Notes under the pieces: generated by a model | Database searches by the model: none | Told to the model about the DNA's origin: nothing | What the model saw: the letters and a program-made list of their open reading frames with translations, nothing else | Shown here: piece after piece, positions 7,615 to 16,899 of the stretch | Layout: each line of letters opens with the position of its first letter | Position numbering within the stretch: the stretch's first letter is position 1 | Assembly (NCBI GenBank): GCA_965237635.1 | Contig: CBDEFX010000002.1 | Coordinates: 744,001 to 808,000, forward strand | Direction: 5' to 3' | DNA from: CBDEFX01 sp965237635 | GTDB lineage: Bacteria > Chloroflexota > Dehalococcoidia > Lucifugimonadales > CAUZJF01 | DNA: 64,000 nt | Translations under genes and position numbers: made by a program

Positions 7615-9771
7615 ATGGTTGACTCGCCGGGACAAACGGTCGCTACAAGCCCGCTACTTGAGACTAAGCTCTATGTCCCCAGGTGGCGTACTGGTCTGGT
7701 ACGGCGTGCGCGACTGGTCGAACGCATGGACCAGGGGACCGAGCGCAAGCTGACCCTCGTATCCGCGCCAGCGGGTTTCGGCAAGAGTACGGTGCTAGCC
7801 GAATGGGTGGCAGCTACGCCGGCCAACGAGCGGCCTGCAGCATGGGTCTCGCTCGATCAGAGCGACAACGACCCCGCGCTGTTCTGGGCCTACTTCATCG
7901 CTGCACTGCAGACCGTGCGGCCCGGTGTTGGAGAGAGCGCGCTCTCTCTGCTGCATTCGCCTCAGCCTCCACCGATTGAGGCGGTCTTGACGACCTTGAT
8001 CAATGAAATCAATGCGATCGAGGACCGTTCGGCAAGTCCCCCGATGCGGCATCGGGGCGACTCCAGTCGGAGCTCAGGGCAGGCTTATTCGACGGACTCA
8101 GGGCATGGCTTCGTGGTGGTGCTTGACGACTACCACGTTATCGACGCCCAGCCTGTCCACGGCGTCGTCACCTTTCTTGTTGACCATCTGTCGCCGCAGA
8201 TGCATCTTGTCATCGCCGGCCGCGCCGACCCGCCACTGCCGCTCAGTCGCCTGCGAGGTCGTGGCGAGCTGGCTGAGCTGCGGGCCGCCGACCTGCGTTT
8301 CACCCCCGAGGAGGCCGCCGCTTTCCTCAACGAGGTGATGGGCCTGGACCTGCTTACAGATGACGTGGCAGCGCTGGAGACGAGGACCGAAGGCTGGATC
8401 GCGGGGCTCCAGCTGGCAGCGTTGTCGATGCAGGGCCGAGAGGACGTTCCCGGGTTCATAAGAGCCTTCGCAGGTAATGATCGGTACATCGCGGACTACC
8501 TGGTCGAAGAGGTCCTGCAGCGTCAGCCGGAACGTGTCCGAAGCTTCTTGCTGCAGACCTCCGTTCTCGACCGGTTGAGCGGCCCGCTGTGCGATGCCGT
8601 CACCGGTGGGGAAGACGGGAAGGGGATGTTGGAGGCCCTAGAGCGAGGCAACCTGTTTGTCGTCCCGCTCGATGATAAGCGCCAGTGGTATCGCTATCAC
8701 CACCTCTTCTCAGACGTTCTCCATGCGCGCATGATGGAGGAGCAGCCCGTTCAAGTACCTGTCCGGCATCGGCGGGCGAGCGAGTGGTACGAGCACAACG
8801 GTCTGCCGGCCGACGCGGTCCGCCACGCTCTTGCCGGCGAGGACTTCGAGCGAGCTGCGGGCCTCGTCGAGCTGGCGGCAAAAGACATGCTCGGCAGTAG
8901 TCAGGAGCCCACGCTGCTTGGATGGCTAAAGGCGCTACCGGACGAGTTGTTCCACGCAAGGCCTGTGCTCAGCGTGTACTACGCCTTTACGTTTGGCGTC
9001 GGGTCGGAGGCCGCCGAGGCCCGCATGCGGGACGCCGAACGGTGGCTCGACGCTACGGCAGATGCGAGCGAGCGACCGGAAGCCCTATCGGACGAGATGG
9101 TAGTCGTGGACGAAGAGGCATTTCGGTCTCTACCGGGAGCGATAGCCGTCGTCCGCGCCTATCATGCCGGGGCTCTCGGCGATATGCCCGGCACCGTGAA
9201 ATACGCTAGGCGGGCACTGGATCTCTTGCCTGAGGGTGACCATCTCGGGCGGGGAACTGCAGCTGCGTTCCTGGGGATCGCGAGCTGGACCAGCGGAGAC
9301 CTGGAGGCGGCTCACCGGACCTTCACCGATGGAATGGCTAGTTTTCATATGGCCGGCAACACCCATTGGGTAATACTTGGCACACTTGTCCTGGCTGACA
9401 TAAGGGTAACGCAAGGTCGTCTCCACGAGGCTGTAAGAAAATATGAGCAGTCGTTGCAGCTTGCGACGGAGCAGGGCGAGCCTGTATGGGGGACGGCGGA
9501 CGTGTATGTGGGGTTGAGTGAGCTGTACCGTGAGCGTGACGATCTGGAGGCCGCCACACAGCAACTGCTGAGAAGCAAGGAGCTGGGCGAGTACGCGGGG
9601 ATGCCGGAAAACCAGCATCGCTGGTACGTTGCTATGGCACGAATAAAAGAGGCCCAGGGAGACCTGGACGGCTCTCTCGACCTGCTCGACGAGGCGGAGC
9701 GCCTGTACGTCAGGGGCCCCAACCCCGACGTGCGTCCGATAGCTGTGAATCCAACGGTGTACGTTGCCTGA
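7615..9771 (+). pseudogene. MalT-like LuxR-family regulator, C-terminus lost
   Basis: This is the N-terminal three quarters of a STAND-type ATP-dependent transcription activator. It starts MVDSPGQTVATSPLLETKLY, has a P-loop SAPAGFGKSTVLAEW (about residue 55), a Walker B FVVVLDDYH, a winged-helix segment and TPR-like helices. It closely resembles the complete paralogue at 32921-35755 but stops at 9771 about 200 residues early, just after the equivalent of RPIGALKT, so it has no LuxR helix-turn-helix and cannot bind DNA in the usual way. The break coincides with the end of the integrase-bearing segment. I prefer ATG 7615 to the in-frame start at 7573 because of the promoter just upstream. Confidence 0.85.
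8039..8081 (+). repeat. Palindromic repeat inside coding region
   Basis: A 19-base near-perfect palindrome CCCCGATGCGGCATCGGGG (8039-8057) is followed by a second small dyad (CTCC/GGAG). It is read in frame as PMRHRGDSSRSSG. The same unit is at 35278-35321 in the paralogue. It looks like a mobile palindromic element tolerated inside a protein linker. Confidence 0.6.
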
Positions 9772-9776
9772 TAGCA

Positions 9777-9989
9777 CGCATGGGGGGTCTCGATGTAGAG
9801 GGGGGCTATCACGCTCTCGCTGGCCTCTATGGCCTGAGTCGCCATCGCTATGAGCTCGGCGCCGAACTGTGTTGGTATCAGGTCGTCGTCGATGACCTCA
9901 CTGCCTGCCATCGCGTCAAGGAATCCCAATGCGAAGACTTGCTGTAACTGTGTCCGTAACTCATCTGAGATTGTCGGCTGTTCGTCCAT
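9777..9989 (-). pseudogene. Hypothetical protein, 3' end lost at element junction
   Basis: The frame from ATG 9989 (GGGAG 7 nt upstream) encodes MDEQPTISDELRTQLQQVF and about 70 residues of a Leu/Ala/Glu-rich soluble protein. At about 9777 it runs into the antisense of the truncated MalT-like gene, so the rest of the gene is missing. The family is not recognised. It is the last gene of the minus-strand integrase/RepA cluster and marks one edge of that element. Confidence 0.55.
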
Positions 9990-10020
9990 CGGATTCTCCC
10001 TTCCTTGCACCAAACTTACA

Positions 10021-10080
10021 CAACAACCCTCTATACGTAGTATAGGGTTGTGTAACTTACGAGTAACTTACATGTAAGTT
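10021..10080. promoter_or_regulatory. Operator-like palindromes upstream of gene at 9989
   Basis: Perfect 16-bp palindrome AACTTACATGTAAGTT at 10065-10080, a direct repeat TAACTTAC at 10053 and 10064, and an imperfect dyad around CTATACGTAGTATAG at 10031-10045. The block lies between the stop of the ATPase gene and the start of the 9989 gene, so it probably contains the latter's promoter and a repressor site. Confidence 0.55.
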
Positions 10081-10082
10081 TT

Positions 10083-11263
10083 TCACTGGACAGTCAGACC
10101 AAACATGCCGCGTTCGGGCTTCACGAGTCGCCCTTTCTGGACCATCCTCGATAGGTTAGGTTCTATGGTGGCCCTGGGTATGTCTTGCAGGGCCTCACAG
10201 ATGCTTTCTAGGTCCATAGCGCCGTGTTTCAGGGCCGCTAGGATGCGTATGGGGGCGCTTAGGCCCTTTGCTAGCTCAGGGTCGTCCGTCACGTCGCATC
10301 GGCTGAATGACGCCGACCGAATGGTGTAGTCGTCGTCCTCGATGATCTCTAGGCTCAGACCGACGGGGGGGGGCTTAGGCGTCCTAAATTGGTCTTGCGA
10401 TGGTAGAGTCCCATCGTCATTTCGCCATCCGCTGCTTGACGCATCTCCCAATAGCTACGCGCCTGATTGCGTTTGTAGGTGCTCCCGAACGCGCCCCGTT
10501 CCTGAGAGTCCGGCCCTTTGGTCATGTGGTCTATGAGTAGAATCGTGGTTTCAAGTTGGCGGAGAGCCGTAAAGAACGCCAGTACCTTTTCATCGTTTCC
10601 CGCGTCGCCGCCCAGGGCCATACCCACGGAATCAATGACTACCAGATCGAACTTCTCCCCTGCTACATGGTTCGCCAGGGTGTCAATCCAGTCCACGAGC
10701 GGACCCTGGGCCGACTGATACCTCAAACCCCAATCGTCCGCAATTTGTGGCTCACCACGCTTGATCGCCCAGGCGCGTCCTTCAGCCGTGGCCTTGTCGG
10801 TCTCCCAATCGACGTAGAGGCTATTCCCCACGTCGGCATTTAGCCCGTTCACGGTGAGCCCGTGGTTCACAAGGGCACACAGATAGAGCGCAAGCCATGA
10901 CTTGCCTATGCCGCCTTGCCCGTAGATGATCGTCGGCTGTCGGCTCGGCAGCAGGGGCCAGACTTGATAGACTGGCCGCTCTCGTTTGGGCTCTTGCAGC
11001 CCGACGACATCCGGGGCGAGTCGTTGCTGCTGATTGTTCAACGCCCGGTCGCACACGTCGTCAATCACGTCGTCCCACGGGGTATCAGGAACACGCCGCT
11101 TACAGGTATCGACACAGCCCTTGATACCTGAGCGCGATAGCAGCCCGAGCCGCCCACGAAAGACGCGGCCCGAACGCTCAGGGGAGAGCCTCTTGTCCAC
11201 GTCAATAACGACCTCAGTTTGTGGGGACTTGCTGAAATCGCGTGTGACGCGCCCAATCTCCAC
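10083..11263 (-). pseudogene. RepA-like AAA ATPase with C-terminal winged helix, frameshifted
   Basis: A replicative-helicase-like or RepA/RecA-fold ATPase of mobile elements. The first frame (11263-10355) has Walker A YGQGGIGKSWLALYL, a Walker B-like FDLVVIDSVGMALGG and TTILLIDHMTKG. It ends in LSPPPSV at a C9 tract (plus-strand G9, 10365-10373). The second frame (stop 10083) continues with PVGLSLEIIEDDDY and a helical C-terminus (SAPIRILAALKHG to LSRMVQKGRLVK) that resembles a winged helix. A C7 or C10 tract, or a -1 slip, would join them into about 393 residues. The frame is also open upstream of GTG 11263 to the IS1380 end, so the original start may be earlier. Sequencing error, pseudogene or programmed slippage are all possible. 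Confidence 0.75.
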
Positions 11264-11328
11264 GTCGATACCCAGGGTATATCGTAAGAGTGGTTTCGCC
11301 CCTTTCGTCTCTTTGTGTGAAAGCTTAG

Positions 11329-13047
11329 CCCGAATCCACCGAAGGACACCGATGGACGGCGTGAGGAAAGCGGAAGGGGGGTGAGGGAGCTACAGGGGAA
11401 ATAGCCTGGGTTCCATTTGGGGTAGGGAGGTCGGCGGACGGTCTTCATCGCCGCACAGGGGTCCCTATGGCCGTCTGCGGGAGCTGCGATGCGCGGGATG
11501 GCGAGAGAATACGCAGCAGGGAACTCTCTCGGACCGGGCTGGCACGAGTCTGCGGGGATCTTCGGTTGTCCGGTGGGTGGGTCGGTCGCCGACGGTGCCG
11601 TCAGGCCGGGAGTGGAATGGCTCGCAGCCGGGCCAAGGCGCGGCTGAACTTCTCAGCCCAAGGCCAGCGATCCGGAAGATGCAGGGTCAACCGGCGTGCC
11701 GAGCGGGTGAGCCGTCCGGCCAGGGAGAAGAACCGCCGCCGGAGGGTCTTGGTGGTGGCTATCCGCTCTCCCAGACCGATCCGCGCCGTCCAGCGGGCCA
11801 GGTTGTGGGCCATCGTCTGGACGGCCAGCCAGGCACCGTTGGCGGCGAAGCGGCCCGAGGGGAGATGGTTCAGCCCGACGCCGTACTTGAGGTCGCGTAT
11901 GGCATTCTCGATCTCGGCGTGGCGGCGATGGTCAGCCTCCAGTTCGAGCAACTCCCCGTCCCGGTCGGTGATGAAGCCATGATAGCTGTATTTGGCGAAG
12001 AGGGCCAGTTGGGAACCGGGCGTCGGCTTCACCCGCCGGACGATGAGCCGTACCGGCGCGGCGTCCGCCTCGGCCTGGAAGGGGGTGCAGGTGGTCTCGG
12101 CCACATCGGCGGCACCGTCCATCCAGTAAGGAATCGGCGTCCAGGCATCTTCGGGTATCGCCTCGATGAGATTGTGCAGGCTTTTGTGCTGGCGGATGGT
12201 GATGGAGAAGCGGACATCCATCTTGCGGCAGACGGATACCACGCCATGAGTGTAGAACCCGCTGTCGGCCCGTAGCGTGAGTCGTCCGTCGGCCCCGGCG
12301 TAGCGCACCCGTCCCACCGTCTCCCGCAGGAAGTGGGCGGCGCCGCGGGCGGTGTTGGCCCGGCCCTCGCGCAGCCGGGACATCAGCACGTCTCCGGTGC
12401 CGGCGGCGATGGCCGGCAGCGGGTGGTAGCCCCGCTTGCCGGTATAGCCGTGGTGGCGGGCGCCCTCCTTGGCCAGTCCGTAGGTCTCGCAGATGGTGGA
12501 GTCCAGGTCAATGGTCAGGGGCCCGTCGCCGGGTCCCGCCCCGGCCTGCCAAGCCCGGGCCAGCAACTCGCGGCTCACCCGGTCGAGTTGACGGACGTGG
12601 CCCCACCGGAAGCTGCGCAGGAAGGTGCCCAGGGTGGATGGCGCCTTGACCGTGCCGCCCAGGGTGCAGGCCGTCCCCCCGGTGCGCAACACATCGGCGT
12701 CGTCAATGCAGTCGCCCCCAGCCAGCGCAGACGCCACCAGCGTCATCATCTTGTCGCTCGTGTTCGCCCGCCCCGGGGCATCGCCCAGGTCGAGGCGCTG
12801 CCGGACGAGTTCGGGCAGGCCGAGGTGCCGCGCCAGGGTGGCCGGAAGGAGCAGCCCGGCATTGGCCACCAAGCGGCGGTCGTCGAAGGTGATTTGGATC
12901 CGGTCGGGGTGGTTGCGTGGCAGCATCTACTGGGTGCTCCTTTTCCGGGGCCGTTTTTTTGCTACAAAACCATTATCCCAGAAACACAGGAGCACCTTCT
13001 TGCCGCCTCAGGACGCTAACCCGACACCCTCCTTCGGTGGATTCGGG
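11329..13047 (-). mobile_element. IS1380-family element, copy 1
   Basis: A 1719-bp element with perfect 18-bp terminal inverted repeats CCCGAATCCACCGAAGGA. Flanks are CTTAG (11324-11328) and CTTAA (13048-13052), a 5-bp target duplication with one mismatch. It lies between the ATPase gene and the small gene at 13049 and has moved the ATPase away from its upstream partner. The transposase is on the minus strand. About 270 bp between the transposase stop and the right-end repeat are non-coding but conserved in all copies. Confidence 0.92.
11601..12926 (-). CDS. IS1380-family transposase, copy 1
   Basis: An intact 441-residue DDE transposase. The catalytic residues are visible: Asp in TIDLDSTICETYG, Asp in LRADSGFYTH and Glu in AEIENAIRDLKYG. 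The start ATG is preceded by AAAAGGAG at 10 nt, and GATAAT upstream in the left end could be its -10 box. It belongs to the ADG/ENAIRD sub-lineage shared with copies 4, 7 and 8. Confidence 0.92.
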   Translation of the reverse strand: MLPRNHPDRIQITFDDRRLVANAGLLLPATLARHLGLPELVRQRLDLGDAPGRANTSDKMMTLVASALAGGDCIDDADVLRTGGTACTLGGTVKAPSTLGTFLRSFRWGHVRQLDRVSRELLARAWQAGAGPGDGPLTIDLDSTICETYGLAKEGARHHGYTGKRGYHPLPAIAAGTGDVLMSRLREGRANTARGAAHFLRETVGRVRYAGADGRLTLRADSGFYTHGVVSVCRKMDVRFSITIRQHKSLHNLIEAIPEDAWTPIPYWMDGAADVAETTCTPFQAEADAAPVRLIVRRVKPTPGSQLALFAKYSYHGFITDRDGELLELEADHRRHAEIENAIRDLKYGVGLNHLPSGRFAANGAWLAVQTMAHNLARWTARIGLGERIATTKTLRRRFFSLAGRLTRSARRLTLHLPDRWPWAEKFSRALARLRAIPLPA

Positions 13048-13048
13048 C

Positions 13049-13312
13049 TTAATCATAGATCACGCTCTCAAACTCGCGGGAGTAGGACACCAGATCGGGC
13101 CAAACGTCGCAGGCGGCCAACGCCACCGACGCCGCTAGATGGTCGGTGCATATCCACTTGTCGCCCATCTGGTAGATGTTCCGGTCGCCTCCACAGAAGG
13201 CGCACGTTGTGGTAGACTCGAAGTGTTGTTGGTGTTGGTTGGGTCGCTCTGCTCGCAACGGAGCGACCTTTTTTTCTGCTACCATCACGCGCTCTTTAGT
13301 CCCTGTATCCAT
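13049..13312 (-). CDS. Small zinc-finger-like protein of integrative element
   Basis: An 87-residue protein with CAFCGGDRN near its middle and a later WICTDH, a possible C-x2-C...C-x2-H metal site. The family is not recognised. The start ATG 13312 has GAGG 7 nt upstream. Its stop TAA lies inside the target duplication of IS1380 copy 1, so before that insertion it directly preceded the ATPase gene. It overlaps the end of the alpA-like gene by 28 bp, which supports one operon: alpA-like, this gene, ATPase. Confidence 0.6.
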   Translation of the reverse strand: MDTGTKERVMVAEKKVAPLRAERPNQHQQHFESTTTCAFCGGDRNIYQMGDKWICTDHLAASVALAACDVWPDLVSYSREFESVIYD

Positions 13313-13449
13313 TCCACGACCTCACTATGAAGCCATCGGACGGAATCGGGACCGATGGACTTAGGCCGGGGGAACTCCCCACGTCCCATCTTGGCGTAGA
13401 TGGCGCTCCGGGAGAGCCCCACTAGCTGCTCGACCTCACGCCGTCTAAG

Positions 13450-15168
13450 CCCGAATCCACCGAAGGAGGGCGTCGGGTTAGCGTCCTGAGGCGGCAAGAA
13501 GGCGCTCCTGTGCTTCTGGGATAATGGTTTTGTAGCAAAAAAACGACCCCGGAAAAGGAGCACCCAGTAGATGCTGCCACGCAACCACCCCGACCGGATC
13601 CAAATCACCTTCGACGACCGCCGCTTGGTGGCCAATGCCGGGCTGCTCCTTCCGGCCACCCTGGCGCGGCACCTCGGCCTGCCCGAACTCGTCCGGCAGC
13701 GCCTCGACCTGGGCGATGCCCCGGGGCGGGCGAACACGAGCGACAAGATGATGACGCTGGTGGCGTCTGCGCTGGCTGGGGGCGACTGCATTGACGACGC
13801 CGATGTGTTGCGCACCGGGGGGACGGCCTGCACCCTGGGCGGCACGGTCAAGGCGCCATCCACCCTGGGCACCTTCCTGCGCAGCTTCCGGTGGGGCCAC
13901 GTCCGTCAACTCGACCGGGTGAGCCGCGAGTTGCTGGCCCGGGCTTGGCAGGCCGGGGCGGGACCCGGCGACGGGCCCCTGACCATTGACCTGGACTCCA
14001 CCATCTGCGAGACCTACGGACTGGCCAAGGAGGGCGCCCGCCACCACGGCTATACCGGCAAGCGGGGCTACCACCCGCTGCCGGCCATCGCCGCCGGCAC
14101 CGGAGACGTGCTGATGTCCCGGCTGCGCGAGGGCCGGGCCAACACCGCCCGCGGCGCCGCCCACTTCCTGCGGGAGACGGTGGGACGGGTGCGCTACGCC
14201 GGGGCCAACGGACGACTCACGCTACGGGCCGACAGCGGGTTCTACACTCATGGCGTGGTATCCGTCTGCCGCAAGATGGATGTCCGCTTCTCCATCACCA
14301 TCCGCCAGCACAAAAGCCTGCACAATCTCATCGAGGCGATACCCGAAGATGCCTGGACGCCGATTCCTTACTGGATGGACGGTGCCGCCGATGTGGCCGA
14401 GACCACCTGCACCCCCTTCCAGGCCGAGGCGGACGCCGCGCCGGTACGGCTCATCGTCCGGCGGGTGAAGCCGACGCCCGGTTCCCAACTGGCCCTCTTC
14501 GCCAAATACAGCTATCATGGCTTCATCACCGACCGAGACGGGGAGTTGCTCGAACTGGAGGCTGACCATCGCCGCCACGCCGAGATCGAGAATACCATAC
14601 GCGACCTCAAGTACGGCGTCGGGCTGAACCATCTCCCCTCGGGCCGCTTCGCCGCCAACGGCGCCTGGCTGGCCGTCCAGACGATGGCCCACAACCTGGC
14701 CCGCTGGACGGCGCGGATCGGTCTGGGAGAGCGGATAGCCACCACCAAAACCCTCCGGCGGCGGTTCTTCTCCCTGGCCGGACGGCTCACCCGCTCGGCA
14801 CGCCGGTTGACCCTGCATCTTCCGGATCGCTGGCCTTGGGCTGAGAAGTTCAGCCGCGCCTTGGCCCGGCTGCGAGCCATTCCACTCCCGGCCTGACGGC
14901 ACCGTCGGCGACCGACCCACCCACCGGACAACCGAAGATCCCCGCAGACTCGTGCCAGCCCGGTCCGAGAGAGTTCCCTGCTGCGTATTCTCTCGCCATC
15001 CCGCGCATCGCAGCTCCCGCAGACGGCCATAGGGGCCCCTGTGCGGCGATGAAGACCGTCCGCCGACCTCCCTACCCCAAATGGAACCCAGGCTATTTCC
15101 CCTGTAGCTCCCTCACCCCCCTTCCGCTTTCCTCACGCCGTCCATCGGTGTCCTTCGGTGGATTCGGG
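13450..15168 (+). mobile_element. IS1380-family element, copy 2
   Basis: 1719 bp, same 18-bp terminal repeats as copy 1, opposite orientation. Perfect 5-bp duplication CTAAG (13445-13449 and 15169-15173). Inserted in the alpA-like gene. Copies 1 and 2 form a large inverted repeat separated by only 402 bp. Confidence 0.95.
13571..14896 (+). CDS. IS1380-family transposase, copy 2
   Basis: An intact 441-residue transposase with the same DDE residues as copy 1. It carries two marker changes, ANG for ADG and ENTIRD for ENAIRD, and a shared left-end sequence variant, all found also in copy 6. Copies 2 and 6 therefore descend from one another more recently than from the other copies. Confidence 0.92.
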   Translation: MLPRNHPDRIQITFDDRRLVANAGLLLPATLARHLGLPELVRQRLDLGDAPGRANTSDKMMTLVASALAGGDCIDDADVLRTGGTACTLGGTVKAPSTLGTFLRSFRWGHVRQLDRVSRELLARAWQAGAGPGDGPLTIDLDSTICETYGLAKEGARHHGYTGKRGYHPLPAIAAGTGDVLMSRLREGRANTARGAAHFLRETVGRVRYAGANGRLTLRADSGFYTHGVVSVCRKMDVRFSITIRQHKSLHNLIEAIPEDAWTPIPYWMDGAADVAETTCTPFQAEADAAPVRLIVRRVKPTPGSQLALFAKYSYHGFITDRDGELLELEADHRRHAEIENTIRDLKYGVGLNHLPSGRFAANGAWLAVQTMAHNLARWTARIGLGERIATTKTLRRRFFSLAGRLTRSARRLTLHLPDRWPWAEKFSRALARLRAIPLPA

Positions 15169-15200
15169 CTAAGTAGTCGATCTGTGTCAGTGGTCATGCT

Positions 15201-15509
15201 TCACCCTACTTTCCGGCACTGTGGGCAACCGCAGTCTTTATCCTGCATGATTTGATGGTATGGACAAGACCTTCCACCTTTGCAGTTTTTTACCATGTAG
15301 GCCGCGCTGCCCAAGGTCATGTCAGCATCTCGCTTGGCGTGATAAACCGCGTTGTTGCGGCTGTGGAACTGAGCCGGTATCGCCTTGTACACTGGCCAGT
15401 CCACGGTGATCTCGAACTCGGTCCCGACAAAACTAGTCTCTCTGTCATGCTTGAGTATCCAAGCGTGAAAGTGAGAGCCATCAACCGGCCAAACCCTCAT
15501 GTTGCTCAT
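15201..15509 (-). CDS. Cys-rich small protein of integrative element
   Basis: A 102-residue protein with a C-terminal cysteine cluster: NCKGGRSCPYHQIMQDKDCG then CPQC. This could hold zinc. The N-terminal half has a beta-rich pattern (FEITVDWPVYKAIPAQFHS). The family is not recognised. The start ATG 15509 has GAGG upstream. Its stop overlaps the start region of the alpA-like gene. It lies just downstream of the integrase but is separated from it by a strong terminator, so it probably begins a separate transcript. Confidence 0.6.
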   Translation of the reverse strand: MSNMRVWPVDGSHFHAWILKHDRETSFVGTEFEITVDWPVYKAIPAQFHSRNNAVYHAKRDADMTLGSAAYMVKNCKGGRSCPYHQIMQDKDCGCPQCRKVG

Positions 15510-15533
15510 TGATCGTTACCTCGCGCTAATCAG

Positions 15534-15553
15534 TATGGTTAAAACTTACCATA
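15534..15553. promoter_or_regulatory. Inverted repeat in promoter region of alpA operon
   Basis: TATGGT (15534-15539) and ACCATA (15548-15553) form an operator-like dyad about 25 bp upstream of ATG 15509. Confidence 0.45.
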
Positions 15554-15580
15554 GCCCGGGAGCCTTGTCAAAATCGGCCA

Positions 15581-15617
15581 AAATAAAACGAGCCCCCGGT
15601 GGTGTACCGGAGGCTCG
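15581..15617 (-). terminator. Terminator after integrase gene
   Basis: On the minus strand CGAGCC-CCGG and its complement form a stem (15589-15617, one bulge) followed by TTTTATTT. It lies 22 bp after the integrase stop codon. Confidence 0.8.
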
Positions 15618-15638
15618 ACGACACACAAGATGTAGGTG

Positions 15639-16820
15639 CTAGCTGCTGAGGTAGTCACCCCACGCCTGTAGCAGCTCCCGGCGCTGGTCCATGTACTCAG
15701 ACCGGTTGTAAACCTGTTCGATGGCGGAGCCGGTCTTGTGGGCCAGAACTTGCTCCGCCGCGTCACGGTAGGCCACGCCGAAGTGCTCCGCGGCCCATGT
15801 TCGGAAGGAAGACCTCATACCATGAGGCACCGCCTGAATCTGGCACAACTTGAAAGGTCGGGTGAGGGCATTTTCGCTCAACTTTCCGTTAGTGGACAGA
15901 ACCGACGGAAAGACAATCTCATCGGCGTAGGTCTCGCGCATGGTCTCGAGGACTTCAAGGGCCTGCCGGCTGAGGAGTACGGTGTGGCCCTGTCTCATCT
16001 TCATCCGCTCGGCGGGTATCTCCCACGTCGCGGCGTCCAGGTCGAACTCACTCCATGTCGCGCCCTTGACTTCCGCGCCCCGAACGCCGGTTAGGGCCAT
16101 GAATCGAATGGCGGCTTTGGTGGCCGGACTAGAGTTAGTTTCGTCTATCAGCGTGAGGGCGTCCGAAAGTTGGTCATAGGGTAGGGACTTCATCCGTACT
16201 TTTGACTTCCCAGGTGTCCCTAATTCCTCCGCCACGCCGTCCAGTGGATTGCTCTCGATGATGCCCCGGACCTTCGCCCTGTTGAATACGCGCTTGAGGA
16301 TGAGTCTTAGCGCGCGTCCGGTTTCAGGTTTGGTGTTGTGGATAGGCTCGAGCAAGTCCAGAAGTTGGTCGGATGTGATGTTGCCTATCTCGATGCCAGC
16401 AAACACCGGAAACAGGTATTTCTCCGCCCGATTCAGCCAATTGGATTTGTTCTTGGGATTGTTCAACCGTCCGCTAGCGATTAGATGTTGGTGAGCGGCC
16501 CTTGCTATATCCTCGAACAGGTGGGTAGGCTCGGAGATTCTCTGTGGTTTCGGCGTAGCCGCCTTGAACATCTGGCCCGAAAGCGGTGCCTTGCCGTCTG
16601 CTACTAGCGTCCGGTTCTCACGCGCCCTGTCCCTTGCTAGAGACAGCCCAACGTCTGGGAATGAGCCTAAGCCAAGGTCACGCCGTTTGCCGTCGTGGTG
16701 GAGGCGTTGCACCCAATTCTTGCGGCCAGTGGCCTTGATTAGCAGTGAAAGTCCGTCACCGTCTGTGTGCCGCCCCGCGGTCTCTAGGTGCTTGATGGTC
16801 TGAAAGTCCAGCTTTGGCAT
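15639..16820 (-). CDS. int: P4-type tyrosine recombinase (integrase)
   Basis: A 393-residue integrase, full length for the P4/DUF4102 group that usually inserts at tRNA or tmRNA 3' ends. The N-terminal arm-binding domain has GDGLSLLIKATGRKNWVQR and GLGSFPDVGLSLARDRA. The C-terminal catalytic domain has the Arg in TGVRGAEVKG, the H-x-x-R in PHGMRSSFRTW, LAHKTG, and the nucleophile Tyr in VYNRSEY. All key residues are present. It heads a minus-strand set (int, Cys-rich protein, alpA-like, zinc protein, RepA-like ATPase) typical of a P4-like satellite or island. The tmRNA 13-8 kb away and the 17-bp repeat of its 3' end at 20688 make ssrA its likely target. Confidence 0.92.
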   Translation of the reverse strand: MPKLDFQTIKHLETAGRHTDGDGLSLLIKATGRKNWVQRLHHDGKRRDLGLGSFPDVGLSLARDRARENRTLVADGKAPLSGQMFKAATPKPQRISEPTHLFEDIARAAHQHLIASGRLNNPKNKSNWLNRAEKYLFPVFAGIEIGNITSDQLLDLLEPIHNTKPETGRALRLILKRVFNRAKVRGIIESNPLDGVAEELGTPGKSKVRMKSLPYDQLSDALTLIDETNSSPATKAAIRFMALTGVRGAEVKGATWSEFDLDAATWEIPAERMKMRQGHTVLLSRQALEVLETMRETYADEIVFPSVLSTNGKLSENALTRPFKLCQIQAVPHGMRSSFRTWAAEHFGVAYRDAAEQVLAHKTGSAIEQVYNRSEYMDQRRELLQAWGDYLSS

Positions 16821-16873
16821 ATCCGCTCCCTTCCTGTTACCCAGGGCCTTGAAACCCCGTTTTTATTACCCTC

Positions 16874-16899
16874 TTTGTTACCTCAAAGCGGGTAACAAA
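16874..16899. promoter_or_regulatory. Inverted repeat upstream of integrase
   Basis: Perfect 9-bp arms TTTGTTACC and GGTAACAAA around an 8-nt spacer, 54 bp upstream of the int start. Further (T/A)TTACC copies at about 16835 and 16864 suggest arm-type or repressor sites. Confidence 0.5.

Larger units (their letters stand above)
13285..15197 (-). pseudogene. AlpA-like regulator split by IS1380 copy 2
   Basis: The gene is in two parts: 15197-15169 and 13444-13285, separated by IS1380 copy 2 and its CTAAG duplication. Joining them gives 62 residues starting MTTDTDRLLRRREVEQLVGL and continuing SRSAIYAKMGRGEFPRPKSI to WLHSEVVEWI. This is the AlpA/MlrA-like helix-turn-helix of P4-like satellites, whose members act as activators or excision factors next to an integrase. 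The reconstructed frame has no stop and no lost base, so precise loss of the IS would restore it. The ATG overlaps the TGA of the preceding gene, indicating translational coupling. Confidence 0.85.

Noticed and set aside
12333..13019. Recurrent long frames (about 171, 228 and 232 residues) opposite every IS1380 transposase
   Set aside because: They repeat with each IS copy, lie antisense to a gene with clear DDE residues, and have the Gly/Pro/Arg-rich composition of shadow frames in GC-rich DNA.
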